From the NCBI GenBank assembly GCA_947589385.1, contig CANPZW010000014.1, forward strand, positions 1-40,391: a stretch of DNA of 40,391 bases, given 5' to 3'. Of this stretch, positions 32,004 through 40,313 are shown in pieces. This stretch comes from an uncultured Clostridia bacterium. GTDB lineage: Bacteria; Bacillota; Clostridia; Christensenellales; Borkfalkiaceae. The notes below the pieces were generated by a model. The model searched no databases. It was given only the letters and a program-made list of their open reading frames with translations, and was not told the DNA's origin. Each line of letters starts with the position of its first letter. Position 1 is the first letter of the stretch. The translations under genes were made by a program, and so were the position numbers.

Positions 32004-32864
32004 CTAAATGAGATTGTATTTGCGCGCTTTTTTAATTATGTTTTCGGCACGCTGAATTACGGGTTTATCTACCATCTTTCCGTCGAGGCTGAACACGCCC
32101 AGCCCTTTCAGGCTTGCCTGCCGCGCCGCTTCCTCTACGCGCAGCGCCCATTCTATCGACTTTTGCGCAGGCACGAACACGCTGTTTATAACGGGCACCT
32201 GGTTAGGGTGAATTGCCGCTTTTGCGTTGAAACCGAGGTTATTCACAAAAAGGCAGTCCTCTGTCAAAGCGTCATTGTCGTTGGTATCGGTGAAAGGCGT
32301 GTCTATCGCGTCGATTTTATATGCCGCGCAGGCATACGCAAGCCGCATTCGCGGATATAAGATTTCGTTGCCTTTTTTCGTGCGCATTACGCCCACGTCG
32401 CCGGACAAATCCTCCGCGCCGAGCAACACTCCGTTTACGCGGGGGCACTTTACGATTTCCTCTATCTGCAAAACGGATATCGCAAGCTCGACTATGGGCA
32501 CGACCCCGATTTTTTTGGACATGCGCTTTTTCTTTTCGATTCCGGAAAGCAATTTATCGAGCTTTTCCAGATATTCCACCGTCGCCTTGGGAAGCATTAT
32601 AGTATCTATCTTATCGCTTACGACGGCTTCGAGGTCTGCGGGATAATATTCTGTATCCAGCCCGTTTATGCGGATTATCAACTCCATGGGGGGCTGCTCC
32701 GCCATAGCGTTTAAAAATTCCGATACGAGAGCGCGCGCCGCGTCTTTTTCCGTCACGCTTACGGCGTCTTCAAGGTCGATTATCACCGCGTCGCTGTCGA
32801 ACACGTCGCAGTTTTGCAACATTGCGGGATTATTCCCCGGAATGAACAAAAGGCTTCTTCTCAT
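32004..32864 (-). CDS. citE: Citrate lyase beta-type subunit CitE; probably citramalyl-ACP lyase
   Basis: A 286-residue HpcH/HpaI-type TIM-barrel lyase that cleaves the acyl carrier-bound substrate (citryl- to oxaloacetate, or citramalyl- to pyruvate) and regenerates acetyl carrier. Signatures: N-terminal RRSLLFIPGNNPAML, DAVIIDLEDAV (about 25-35; metal and substrate residues), RINGLDTEYY, the central LGAEDLSGDVG (about 165-175) and KAAIHPNQVPVIN (about 231-243). Length is close to the family average (about 290). It overlaps citD by 4 bases and precedes citF by ten. GGAGG lies eight bases before the ATG. Confidence 0.93.
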   Translation of the reverse strand: MRRSLLFIPGNNPAMLQNCDVFDSDAVIIDLEDAVSVTEKDAARALVSEFLNAMAEQPPMELIIRINGLDTEYYPADLEAVVSDKIDTIMLPKATVEYLEKLDKLLSGIEKKKRMSKKIGVVPIVELAISVLQIEEIVKCPRVNGVLLGAEDLSGDVGVMRTKKGNEILYPRMRLAYACAAYKIDAIDTPFTDTNDNDALTEDCLFVNNLGFNAKAAIHPNQVPVINSVFVPAQKSIEWALRVEEAARQASLKGLGVFSLDGKMVDKPVIQRAENIIKKARKYNLI

Positions 32865-33118
32865 TCGGACGCCTCCATTTTCTTCACCGCAACAATAAGA
32901 CGGGCTTTTATGGTATAGTCAAGCGCGCCCTTATCTTCGCAGACGACGTCGATTTTTTCTACGCCGAGTTCCTTTAACGTATCGCGGATTACCTTTTCAA
33001 TCTGCTTATGAAAGAAATCATATACTATGCTTTTTACGGTTATTGTAAGTTTGTCGCTCTCCTTAACCGTAATTAAAGCGTCGTTGGATTCCAGAGAACC
33101 CGCTATTCCTCTTTTCAT
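32861..33118 (-). CDS. citD: Citrate lyase gamma-type acyl carrier protein CitD
   Basis: An 85-residue carrier subunit for the phosphoribosyl-dephospho-CoA group. The motif AGSLESNDALI (about residues 6-16) includes the Ser to which the cofactor is attached in family members. The rest is a compact alpha/beta domain (TITVKSIVYDFFHKQI, YTIKARLIVAVKKME). The start is the ATG with GGGA six bases upstream. An in-frame TTG four codons earlier is the alternative. First gene of the lyase block, about 20 bases after methylaspartate ammonia-lyase, which ties lyase expression to glutamate breakdown. Confidence 0.92.
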   Translation of the reverse strand: MKRGIAGSLESNDALITVKESDKLTITVKSIVYDFFHKQIEKVIRDTLKELGVEKIDVVCEDKGALDYTIKARLIVAVKKMEASE

Positions 33119-33140
33119 AAATATTCCCAATTATAAATGA

Positions 33141-34394
33141 TTATTTATTTTTATTTCTTCTGTTAGCCGCAGTGATTACGCGGTTCATTTCGTTTTTGAC
33201 TATCATATAGCCTTCGTCAACGCCCATGCCGGGTTTTGCAAGGCACTGAATAGCGCGGCAGGCGATGGCGATGTTGGTTGTGGTTTTAGCCGAAACGTCG
33301 GTTTCGTTGCAAGTGCCGCCGCAATAGCTGCCCACGCCCTTTTCGTTGCAGTAAATTATAGCTTCTGCCACGTTGTTTACGCCGCCGAGGTCGGGAGTTT
33401 TGATTTGCAAAACGTGTCCTGCGCGGTTATCGGCAAAATATTTGATATCTTCGAGAGTGTTGCACCATTCGTCTGCTACAATTTCAAGCTTAGAGCCGAC
33501 TTCGTCAAGCTTTGCGGTAAGAATTTTTTCGTACTGCATAGTGCCCTCTCTGTCGCCCGTATCGACAGGACCTTCTATTCTGATTCTGAAAGGCGCCGCC
33601 TGCTTCTCACATTCGAGAAGGTAGTTGAACATTTTATCCACGTCGTATTTGAAGGCAATGCCTATCGTGCCATATACGTCGATATGGAATACGGGGCTGT
33701 AATTTTTGTCCGCGCGGTATTTAAGCACCCTGTCGCGCAGCCAGCCGATATACTTCAAAAGAATTTCGCCATGCTCGCCGAGTTTTGTGCCCACATGGTT
33801 GATAAGCGCGTGGGGCATTACGTCCGCGCCCTTTATAATCATTTTATCTACGTTGTTATATCTGTCGTCGCCCGACTGCGTGAACACGGGAATGGGAGCA
33901 TATTCTTTACCTTTCACGTTGTATTCTTCGCGGATGACCTCCGCCATTGTGATTCGCCTGCTGTTCGCGGTAGCGTTCAAAAGCGCCTGCGTAATGCCGT
34001 AGCGGATAGCGGTGTGAAGTCTTTTGCCGCCCACTTCCATTCTGTCGTATTTTTCGGCAAGGGGACGGAATTTCGCAACGTCCTCGCCGATAAGCTTGGG
34101 AACTATATTCTTTTCAAGGAACGGAATGAAATCGTCCGCAAGGAACAGAGGGTCGCGCCCGCCCGCGCCGGAGTACTGCACTGCCGCGCAGTCGCCGTAG
34201 CCTATCGTGCCGTCCTCTAAAACGAGTTGTACGGAAATAGCTTCGCCGGGCATACGCACGCTTTGGAAACCGGGAGTAGCCGGCGCGCCTACATACATAA
34301 AGCCGTCCGACGTCGCGCCCGCCTTAATGGCTTTCTGGTCGTCGAAATAAAAGCCCGTATAGGATTTTGTAAGTATAACGTCAACAATTTTCAT
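33141..34394 (-). CDS. mal: Methylaspartate ammonia-lyase
   Basis: A 417-residue enolase-superfamily enzyme that removes ammonia from (2S,3S)-3-methylaspartate to give mesaconate. The length matches clostridial MAL (413 in C. tetanomorphum). Magnesium ligands are visible in FHIDVYG, IRIEGPVD and VADEW. The catalytic Lys lies in VLQIKTPDLGGVNN (about residue 331). The His of QSGDDRYNNVDKMI...ALINHVGTKLG is also kept. The start is the ATG with AGAGG upstream. An earlier in-frame start lies inside intergenic hairpins. It follows glmE after about 95 bases that contain two hairpins. Confidence 0.96.
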   Translation of the reverse strand: MKIVDVILTKSYTGFYFDDQKAIKAGATSDGFMYVGAPATPGFQSVRMPGEAISVQLVLEDGTIGYGDCAAVQYSGAGGRDPLFLADDFIPFLEKNIVPKLIGEDVAKFRPLAEKYDRMEVGGKRLHTAIRYGITQALLNATANSRRITMAEVIREEYNVKGKEYAPIPVFTQSGDDRYNNVDKMIIKGADVMPHALINHVGTKLGEHGEILLKYIGWLRDRVLKYRADKNYSPVFHIDVYGTIGIAFKYDVDKMFNYLLECEKQAAPFRIRIEGPVDTGDREGTMQYEKILTAKLDEVGSKLEIVADEWCNTLEDIKYFADNRAGHVLQIKTPDLGGVNNVAEAIIYCNEKGVGSYCGGTCNETDVSAKTTTNIAIACRAIQCLAKPGMGVDEGYMIVKNEMNRVITAANRRNKNK

Positions 34395-34431
34395 TTTATT
34401 TACCTCTTGATTTTTATATATAAAACTTTTA

Positions 34432-34475
34432 CGGCGCTTTAAACGCCGCACGGGGCGGTATGATTACATACCGCC
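34432..34475 (-). other. Two hairpins between glmE and mal
   Basis: CGGCG/CGCCG (34432-34448, loop of seven) and GGCGGTATG/CATACCGCC (34454-34475, loop ATTA) lie after the glmE stop. Neither is followed by a T-run, so they may set message stability or the ratio between mutase and downstream enzymes rather than end transcription. Confidence 0.5.
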
Positions 34476-34489
34476 GCCGCCAATAAACG

Positions 34490-35953
34490 CTAATCCTTAT
34501 ATGTGGGGTGACCTACAAGGTGACCCATGCTGACGGCATATACGTCGTCAATGGTGAACTGGAAGGAAACCTCGCGCCCTTCTTTCGCCGCGCGCTCGGC
34601 AATCTTCTTTCTGTGGAAATCTTTTATCTCTTCCGTGAACGCAAGGTTGCCGAATTCGAGGATTCTTATGCAGCCGTTGTTATCGCGGGCGGGAAGAATA
34701 AGCCCCGCGTTATATTTACTGGGAGCGAAAGGCACGTCGATAAGACCTTGTTCGAATGCCTTGACTGTGCCCTGCGCAAGGTCGCCCTCGCCTACGCGGA
34801 ATATGGCGTCCATCAGGCAGTTGACTTCCTTTTCAATCTGGTCCATTTCATCCGTGAGTGCCTGACATTCGGGGAACTGCTGGTCGTGCATGATACGCGC
34901 GACAAGTTTGGAAGCCTTTATTCCTTGTCCGTTCGCTTCTTTTGTGGGAACGCCTATGGACTCGTGCGGGGTTTTAGTTATCATCTTGGTTGCGCCCGAA
35001 AGCGCGCCCACGGTGGAACTTAAAGCTATCAGCCCCATAGCCTCCGCCTCGTCCTTCGGGAATCCGCCCATCCACTGGTGGAATACCGTGGTAACGGTGA
35101 CGTCGCCGTAACCCGACTTGGCAAGATATTCTTCCGTCTGCTTCTGCAAAATGCGGATTGCGGCTATATCCTGCACTATATTTCCGCCCATGCCGTAGCC
35201 GACGGTAATGCTCTTTACGCCCTGTTTTGCGGCGAGCAGAGATTCGATTATCGCGACGGTGTTGGAAATTGCGGGGGGAACAAGCGTACCCGTAAGCGGT
35301 CCGAACGGCTCGCGGTTAATGGATATGCCATGCTCCTCGTAATAGCCTACAAGACGGTCGCAGTACTGCCAATATTTAATGGTGTCCTCTATTGAAACGC
35401 TCTTCGCGTAGGGAACGTTATAGGAAATTGCGCCGCCCTCGTTGGAAGTCCAGCCCGAAGCGTGGATAATTTCGGCGAGAAGCCTTGCGTCGGGAGTTCC
35501 GTGACGCGCCTGCAAGGGCACGTTTACGGCGTTGAATACCTTTTTACAACCCGTAACCCCGTGGTTGACGGCGGGGAAGCCGTTCAAAAGCGCCCTGCCC
35601 TCCCTGGCGCTCTCCTCTATTCCCCTGTCCGCCTCCGCATACCGGTTCTGACGGGTATAACTGTCTATCGTTGTGGGAAGGAAGTCTGCGCCGCACTCTT
35701 CCAGGTATTGCAGCAATTCTATATGTTTGTGCACCAAAGGCACGCCCGCACGGGGCTGCACTAATGTACGGCTGTTGTTTGCCTTGGCTTTCGCAAGTTT
35801 TTTTGCGAAATTCTTTTCGTCGGGCACGCTCTTTAAAAATGCGATGGCATTTTCAAAATCGAGCTGAGGGTCGCTGCCCGTATGCCAGGTCGCAAGCACC
35901 TCTTTTCTCTGTTCGAGAAATTCTTCTTCCGTTAGTTTTTTGTTCCGAACCAT
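34490..35953 (-). CDS. glmE: Glutamate mutase epsilon (catalytic) subunit GlmE
   Basis: A 487-residue TIM-barrel subunit of adenosylcobalamin-dependent glutamate mutase, which rearranges L-glutamate to (2S,3S)-3-methylaspartate. The length matches the C. cochlearium enzyme (483). Signature stretches: [14 protein letters not shown]-type region (about 122-136), NHGVTGC (about 151-157), [17 protein letters not shown] (about 165-181; substrate arginine loop), [15 protein letters not shown] (about 224-238), [17 protein letters not shown] and [31 protein letters not shown] precedes the ATG. It follows glmL after 40 bases. GlmS supplies the B12 domain. Confidence 0.96.
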   Translation of the reverse strand: MVRNKKLTEEEFLEQRKEVLATWHTGSDPQLDFENAIAFLKSVPDEKNFAKKLAKAKANNSRTLVQPRAGVPLVHKHIELLQYLEECGADFLPTTIDSYTRQNRYAEADRGIEESAREGRALLNGFPAVNHGVTGCKKVFNAVNVPLQARHGTPDARLLAEIIHASGWTSNEGGAISYNVPYAKSVSIEDTIKYWQYCDRLVGYYEEHGISINREPFGPLTGTLVPPAISNTVAIIESLLAAKQGVKSITVGYGMGGNIVQDIAAIRILQKQTEEYLAKSGYGDVTVTTVFHQWMGGFPKDEAEAMGLIALSSTVGALSGATKMITKTPHESIGVPTKEANGQGIKASKLVARIMHDQQFPECQALTDEMDQIEKEVNCLMDAIFRVGEGDLAQGTVKAFEQGLIDVPFAPSKYNAGLILPARDNNGCIRILEFGNLAFTEEIKDFHRKKIAERAAKEGREVSFQFTIDDVYAVSMGHLVGHPTYKD

Positions 35954-35993
35954 TTAAAGTCACCTTTTTATAATGTTTTTGATTATGTTTTTT

Positions 35994-37385
35994 TCAGTTG
36001 TTTATGGGCTTTATATGCTTTTTCATTATTTTAAGCGCAAGCAGCGGGTCTATTTCGCTTAAAAGCCCCATTGCCGCTAAAATATAGTCGGCGTCCAGCA
36101 TATATCCCGGACGGCGCGGACGCAGTTCAAGCGGCTTTGACATATCGTACTCGACCTTTTTTAAGATTTCGTAAGGATGTTTGCTTCTTACAAGCACGCC
36201 GCCCGTGCCTATCACATAGCGTATCTGGCTGAGGTCCTTGCCGTATTGGTAATACACAAGCCCCATGGGAGTGTACATCTCTTCCATCTTGCCGACATGC
36301 CGTTCTATCGACTTATCAACGCAAATCTGACCCATTATGCGGTCTATCTGCTCTTCATGTTCGTTTGTAGGGATATTATCTACGTGCTCGTGCCTGAACA
36401 AAAGCTCCTTTTCAAGGTCAACGCCTTCGTCCTCGTCATAAACACGTATTTCTTCCGCGGTGAGCGCGCCCAAAACGCCGAGAGCGGAATAGCGCATGCC
36501 GAGGTCGCCCTCAACGGTGCGCTTTGCGTACGGCTCTTCGAGTCCTTTCAATATGACGTCGCTGCGCTTTGCGGAAGCCGAGCACATAGAATAGAAGTCG
36601 GTGGTTGCGCCGCCGATATCGACCAAGACTATTTCGCCCAAACCGCTTTCGTGCATATAGCCCTTGGAAAGCAGTTCCGCCGCATGCAACACGGCTTCGG
36701 GAGTGGGCAGAATCACCTTGTCTATTTCCCTTTCGATTTTTTTGATGCCCTTGGCTTCGATTATGTTTTTGAGGAAAATTTCCCTAATCTTATCGCGCGC
36801 CTCGTCAACTTTGAGAACGTTAAGCTTGGGCATTACGTTGCCGCAGATATATTCGTCCATGCCGTATTCTTCGGCAATAGCCCTTATTTCGTCCGCGCAG
36901 TTCTTGTTGCCCGCATAGACGACGGGGGTTTTTAAGCCGCTTTCGGCAAGTTTCCGCTGGTTGAACAGGACACATTCCGAATTTCCGCCGTCCGTTCCAC
37001 CCGCGAGTAGGATTATATCTATCTTTTTATCGATTATGCTCTTTATATCGTCCGAAGTCAGGTGGTGCGAAAAAGCCAGCTCCACCTTTGCGCCCGCGCC
37101 GAGACAGACACGTTTGGCGGCTTCCAAAGTAAGCTCATCTACAAGCCCGACGGCAGCCATTTTCAGACCGCCCGCCGCCGATGAACAGCCTATGATTTTA
37201 TCGAATTTAATCTCTTTGCCGATTTTCGAATACAGCTCCCTCAGCGCGTTTTCGTATCCTACGGTTATGTCCGTCGCGACGGTCGTAAAGCTGTTCGCCG
37301 TGGCGATTATATCCTCCGTTTCGGTGTCGATTGCGGTGAGCTTCGTAAAAGTAGAGCCAAAATCAATCATTAGATAGCGGCTCAT
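35994..37385 (-). CDS. glmL: Glutamate mutase-associated protein GlmL (MutL)
   Basis: A 463-residue ASKHA-fold ATPase (hydantoinase/acetate-kinase-like) always found between the small and large subunits of glutamate mutase. The phosphate-binding loop is YLMIDFGSTFTKLTAID (about 4-20) and a second is IVLVDIGGATTDFYS (about 249-263). GGTDGGNSECV (about 127-137) and GTGGVLVRSKHP (about 394-405) are further family marks. It is not part of the purified enzyme and probably reactivates the mutase by exchanging damaged cobalamin, by analogy with diol dehydratase reactivases. It starts one base after the glmS stop, with the GGAG of the glmS end as ribosome-binding site. It is unrelated to mismatch-repair MutL. 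Confidence 0.95.
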   Translation of the reverse strand: MSRYLMIDFGSTFTKLTAIDTETEDIIATANSFTTVATDITVGYENALRELYSKIGKEIKFDKIIGCSSAAGGLKMAAVGLVDELTLEAAKRVCLGAGAKVELAFSHHLTSDDIKSIIDKKIDIILLAGGTDGGNSECVLFNQRKLAESGLKTPVVYAGNKNCADEIRAIAEEYGMDEYICGNVMPKLNVLKVDEARDKIREIFLKNIIEAKGIKKIEREIDKVILPTPEAVLHAAELLSKGYMHESGLGEIVLVDIGGATTDFYSMCSASAKRSDVILKGLEEPYAKRTVEGDLGMRYSALGVLGALTAEEIRVYDEDEGVDLEKELLFRHEHVDNIPTNEHEEQIDRIMGQICVDKSIERHVGKMEEMYTPMGLVYYQYGKDLSQIRYVIGTGGVLVRSKHPYEILKKVEYDMSKPLELRPRRPGYMLDADYILAAMGLLSEIDPLLALKIMKKHIKPINN

Positions 37386-37386
37386 T

Positions 37387-37791
37387 TTATTCTCCGAGAA
37401 TTTCCTTTATGTCGGGCAGAGTTTTTTCTATGGGCGTGCCGGGAGGATATGCCCTGTTGAAGCCCATTTTTATGAAGCGTTCCCTGACCTCGTCGAAGTC
37501 CTGCTTACCGACGACTATATTGCCGCCGACCAACATGGGTATATCGCCTATGCCGGCTTCGACGCACTTTTCACGCATGCCGCGGCAGTCGATTTCACCG
37601 TGCCCGTACAGCGAGGATACAAGTATCATGTCTGCGTTGGTTTCGATTGCCGCGTTAATAAAGTCCTCCTGCGAGGAAAGAACGCCTATGTTTACGACGT
37701 TGTATCCTTCCTTTTTAAGCACGTACTCGATAATCTTGTTGCCGACAGCGTGAACGTCTGCGCCGATTACCCCGATTACAATAGTTTTCAT
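37387..37791 (-). CDS. glmS: Glutamate mutase sigma (B12-binding) subunit GlmS
   Basis: A 134-residue Rossmann-like cobalamin-binding subunit. The DxHxxG motif is Asp12-x-His14-x-x-Gly17 in [11 protein letters not shown], with His14 the lower ligand to cobalt. The S-x-L end of the nucleotide-tail pocket is [10 protein letters not shown] (about 59-68), and [11 protein letters not shown] (about 87-97) completes it. Length matches C. tetanomorphum MutS (137). The start is the ATG with AAGGAG upstream. An in-frame ATG 23 codons earlier lacks a site and would add residues absent from the family. First gene of the fermentation cluster, with a TTGAAT-16-TATAAT promoter. Not the glucosamine synthase of the same symbol. 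Confidence 0.96.
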   Translation of the reverse strand: MKTIVIGVIGADVHAVGNKIIEYVLKKEGYNVVNIGVLSSQEDFINAAIETNADMILVSSLYGHGEIDCRGMREKCVEAGIGDIPMLVGGNIVVGKQDFDEVRERFIKMGFNRAYPPGTPIEKTLPDIKEILGE

Positions 37792-37873
37792 ACATCTCCT
37801 TATAAGAATCGATTTGAATGACGATGTGCTCCTAAAACAATTTTCAAGACCGCACGACATTTATCTACCGTAT

Positions 37874-37901
37874 ATTATAACTTAATCAAATCAAAATTCA
37901 A
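37874..37901 (-). promoter_or_regulatory. Sigma-A-like promoter of the glutamate-fermentation cluster
   Basis: On the minus strand TTGAAT, 16-base spacer, TATAAT, giving a leader of roughly 75 bases before glmS. The leader is too short for a cobalamin riboswitch and I see no B12 box. This 300-base gap also holds the hairpins at 37961-37983 and 38029-38058 and is AT-rich around the -35 (several ATTTT and AAAAATT runs), which may act as an UP element. Confidence 0.7.
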
Positions 37902-37960
37902 AATGATTAGTTTAATAATTTTGTAATTTTTAAAAATTTTCCGAAAAAATTTTTCAGGGA

Positions 37961-37983
37961 CGGCAGGAAAAATTTTCCTGCCG
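37961..37983 (-). terminator. Second hairpin downstream of the histidine kinase gene
   Basis: CGGCAGGAAAA/TTTTCCTGCCG, 11-bp stem with one central base, followed on the minus strand by TCCCTGAAAAATTTTTTC. It may be a backup terminator shielding the glmS promoter from readthrough. Confidence 0.55.
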
Positions 37984-38028
37984 CGCAATGCTGCGGCGGG
38001 AAACGCCCGATACCGTTCAAAAAAGCAT

Positions 38029-38058
38029 AAAGCGCGGCTTCGGTTGAAGCCGCGCTTT
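38029..38058 (-). terminator. Terminator of the two-component operon
   Basis: A perfect 13-bp stem AAAGCGCGGCTTC/GAAGCCGCGCTTT around a 4-base loop, followed on the minus strand by ATGCTTTTTTG. Confidence 0.85.
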
Positions 38059-38094
38059 CCAACTTATGATTAAATGTTAATCCCTTATAATATG

Positions 38095-39528
38095 TCACTC
38101 CCGTTCGCCATTTTCCCGCGGGTCGGCGGGAACGGAGGGGAAATCCACCCAAAACGTGGAGCCTTCGCCTTTCTTGCTCTCCACGCCGAAATCAAAGGCG
38201 TGGTTTTCGAGAATTACCTTTACTATGTTCAGCCCCAGCCCCGTTCCCTTTACGGGTCGGCAATGATTTTCTTCCGTGCGGTAGTACCTCTCCCAAATAT
38301 GGGGCAGTTCCTCTTCGGAAATGCCGTCGCCCGTGTCGCGCACGGAAAGCTTTATACGCTTGCCGTCAAGGCTGCTTTTCAGCGACACGAAAACGGTTTT
38401 ATCCGCGCCCGTATAGCTTACGGCGTTGCCCAAAAGATTATAGATTACCTGCCCTATCTTCTCCTCGTCCGCGCGGGTATAGCGGTTGGGCTCTATATCC
38501 ACCATAAGGTTGTAGCCGTCCTCTTTGAGATATCCGAATTTATTTATTATACCGTAGAGAAATTCGGTTAAATTGAATACCTTTGCGTTTATTTCCGTGA
38601 TATTGGAATTGACCTTAGATACAGAAAGCACGTCGTTCACAAGCCCCGTAAGCCTGTCTGTTTCGTCAATAATAACCTGCAAATGCCTGTTGCGCTTTTC
38701 GGGGTTGTCGCCCGAAATTTCCTGTACCATGGACGCGTACGCCTTTATCATGGTCAGGGGAGTTTTAAGGTCGTGAGTGACGTTCGCGAGAATTTCGCGC
38801 TGGAAATCGCGGCTTTTTTTCACTTCGTCGCGGACATAATTCAAGGTATCCGAAAGCTGGGCGAGTTCGCGGTAGTCGGCGTTTACAAATTCCACTGAAA
38901 AATCGCCCTGCGCAAGCTTTACGGCGGTATCGGAAGTCGTTTTTATGCCGCGGGTAAGCTTTTGTGAGAATTTATATGACAAAAGCAGCGCGAGAAGAAG
39001 CGCCACCGCGCTTACAAGCAGAAGATAGTACTGCATGGTGGTAACGGTTTGGCGCACTATCGTCAGCGGACAGCATACAAGCAGCATGCCCTTCTCCCCC
39101 GCAAACTCCACGCGGGCGGAAAAGCTGACAAAACCGTTCGAAATATAGGTGATTTTTTCACCCGGCTTTACGTCCGCAAGCTTCGAGATAAGCTCCTCTC
39201 TCCTGTTTTCCGAGATTTCCCCCGCTTCGGGCAGAATTATTTCCCCGTCCGCCGAAAATACGTACGCCTCTATACCCTCTTCGCGGTAGCGCAGAAAGCT
39301 TGCTTTCAGCAATTTGGGATTATCGATAAAGGCTATCTGCGCCGCTATGTCGTTGCCCGCGCTTACCACACGCCGATGAGCCCCGTTCGCAAGCGAGTTG
39401 GAAACGATTATATAGAAAACCACGTCAACAAGCGCTATTAAAAGCACGCTTAAAAGGCAGAAATAGCCGAACATAGCCTTATTTACGCTTTTAAGTTTTA
39501 ACTTTTTGTTTGGATTATTACGCTTCAA
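38095..39528 (-). CDS. Sensor histidine kinase
   Basis: A 477-residue membrane kinase. Transmembrane segments at about 20-42 and 167-187 flank an extracellular sensor domain of about 125 residues (AYVFSADGEIILPEAGEISE). A HAMP domain follows (about 188-240), then the phospho-acceptor helix with His in ILANVTHDLKTPLT (about 251-264) and the HATPase domain: N-box VIYNLLGNAVSY, G1 DTGDGISEEEL, F-box HIWERYYRT and G2 GTGLGLNIV. It phosphorylates the regulator encoded upstream. The reading overlaps the regulator stop by 11 bases and begins at a TTG without a clear ribosome-binding site, so the exact start is uncertain (the next in-frame ATG, 18 codons on, would fall at the edge of the first membrane segment). 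Stimulus unknown. Confidence 0.92.
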   Translation of the reverse strand: MKRNNPNKKLKLKSVNKAMFGYFCLLSVLLIALVDVVFYIIVSNSLANGAHRRVVSAGNDIAAQIAFIDNPKLLKASFLRYREEGIEAYVFSADGEIILPEAGEISENRREELISKLADVKPGEKITYISNGFVSFSARVEFAGEKGMLLVCCPLTIVRQTVTTMQYYLLLVSAVALLLALLLSYKFSQKLTRGIKTTSDTAVKLAQGDFSVEFVNADYRELAQLSDTLNYVRDEVKKSRDFQREILANVTHDLKTPLTMIKAYASMVQEISGDNPEKRNRHLQVIIDETDRLTGLVNDVLSVSKVNSNITEINAKVFNLTEFLYGIINKFGYLKEDGYNLMVDIEPNRYTRADEEKIGQVIYNLLGNAVSYTGADKTVFVSLKSSLDGKRIKLSVRDTGDGISEEELPHIWERYYRTEENHCRPVKGTGLGLNIVKVILENHAFDFGVESKKGEGSTFWVDFPSVPADPRENGERE

Positions 39529-40180
39529 ATTTGTATCCGAGCCCTCTTAACGTAACTATGAATTTTCGGTATTGTTTAAGATTGGAACGCAGCATTTTTA
39601 TATGTGTATCCACCGTGCGGTCGTCGCCGTAGAAGTCGAAGCCCCACACGTCCATCAACAGCTTTTCCCGCGTTAGCGCAATGCCCTTATTCTTTACGAA
39701 ATAAAATAAAATTTCGTACTCCTTGGGGGTGAGTTCCACCTTTTCCCCGTCAACATATACGTTGCGCCCCGTCATGTCTATCGTAAGCCCTTCGAAAGAA
39801 ACTATATCGCTCGAAGGCTCGTCGCTGTAACGTTTTAACACGGCATGGATGCGCGCCATGACCTCTTTGGGGGAAAAAGGCTTTGTCACGTAGTCGTCCG
39901 CGCCTATTTCGAAACCGAACAGCTTATCGTATTCCTCGCCGCGGGCGGACAGCATTATTACGGGAATATTTTTGTTCTTTTTTATCTCCTTTACGGCGGA
40001 AAAGCCGTCGAGACGGGGCATCATAACGTCCATTAAAATTATATCGTAATCGGCGGCGCGGCACATCTTTACCGCTTCCATTCCGTCTGCGGCTTCATAC
40101 GCCTCGCCGCCCTCAAATTCCACGTACTCTTTAAGCACGTTGCGTATCATTTCCTCGTCATCGACAATAAGTACTTTCAT
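39518..40180 (-). CDS. OmpR/PhoB-family response regulator
   Basis: A 220-residue two-domain regulator. The receiver domain (about 1-115) has the acidic pair DDEE (residues 7-10), phospho-acceptor Asp in IILMDVMMPRLDG (about residue 51) and the switch TKPFSPKEV with its Lys (about 100). The winged-helix DNA-binding domain occupies about 125-220 (VELTPKEYEILFYFVKNKG, DDRTVDTHIKMLRSNL, the end RGLGYKFEA). The ATG is preceded by AGGAGGGTGAT. An in-frame start 14 codons earlier has no such site. It forms an operon with the histidine kinase. The target genes are not evident. Confidence 0.95.
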   Translation of the reverse strand: MKVLIVDDEEMIRNVLKEYVEFEGGEAYEAADGMEAVKMCRAADYDIILMDVMMPRLDGFSAVKEIKKNKNIPVIMLSARGEEYDKLFGFEIGADDYVTKPFSPKEVMARIHAVLKRYSDEPSSDIVSFEGLTIDMTGRNVYVDGEKVELTPKEYEILFYFVKNKGIALTREKLLMDVWGFDFYGDDRTVDTHIKMLRSNLKQYRKFIVTLRGLGYKFEA

Positions 40181-40284
40181 ATCACCCTCCTCTTTTATGA
40201 TAACCCGCGGTCGGGGCGGCAATTTTACATAACAGTGAAAAATTCGTGAAATATTAAAGAAAACCGAATTTTACCAGCTTTTAC

Positions 40285-40313
40285 AGTCTAACACAAACAA
40301 AAAAATTAGTCAA
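40285..40313 (-). promoter_or_regulatory. Sigma-A-like promoter of the two-component operon
   Basis: On the minus strand TTGACT, 17-base spacer, TAGACT, about 100 bases before the regulator ATG. The last 80 bases of the window are AT-rich, with a small CTATC/GATAG hairpin and no gene. Confidence 0.55.

Noticed and set aside
37792-38028. Possible cobalamin riboswitch upstream of the B12-dependent glutamate mutase
   Set aside because: The predicted leader is only about 75 bases and I see no B12 box or the long folded core such a riboswitch needs.
18863-38058. CRISPR array suggested by several repeated hairpins
   Set aside because: The hairpins are isolated intergenic terminators or paired modules. 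There are no regularly spaced direct repeats and no cas genes.
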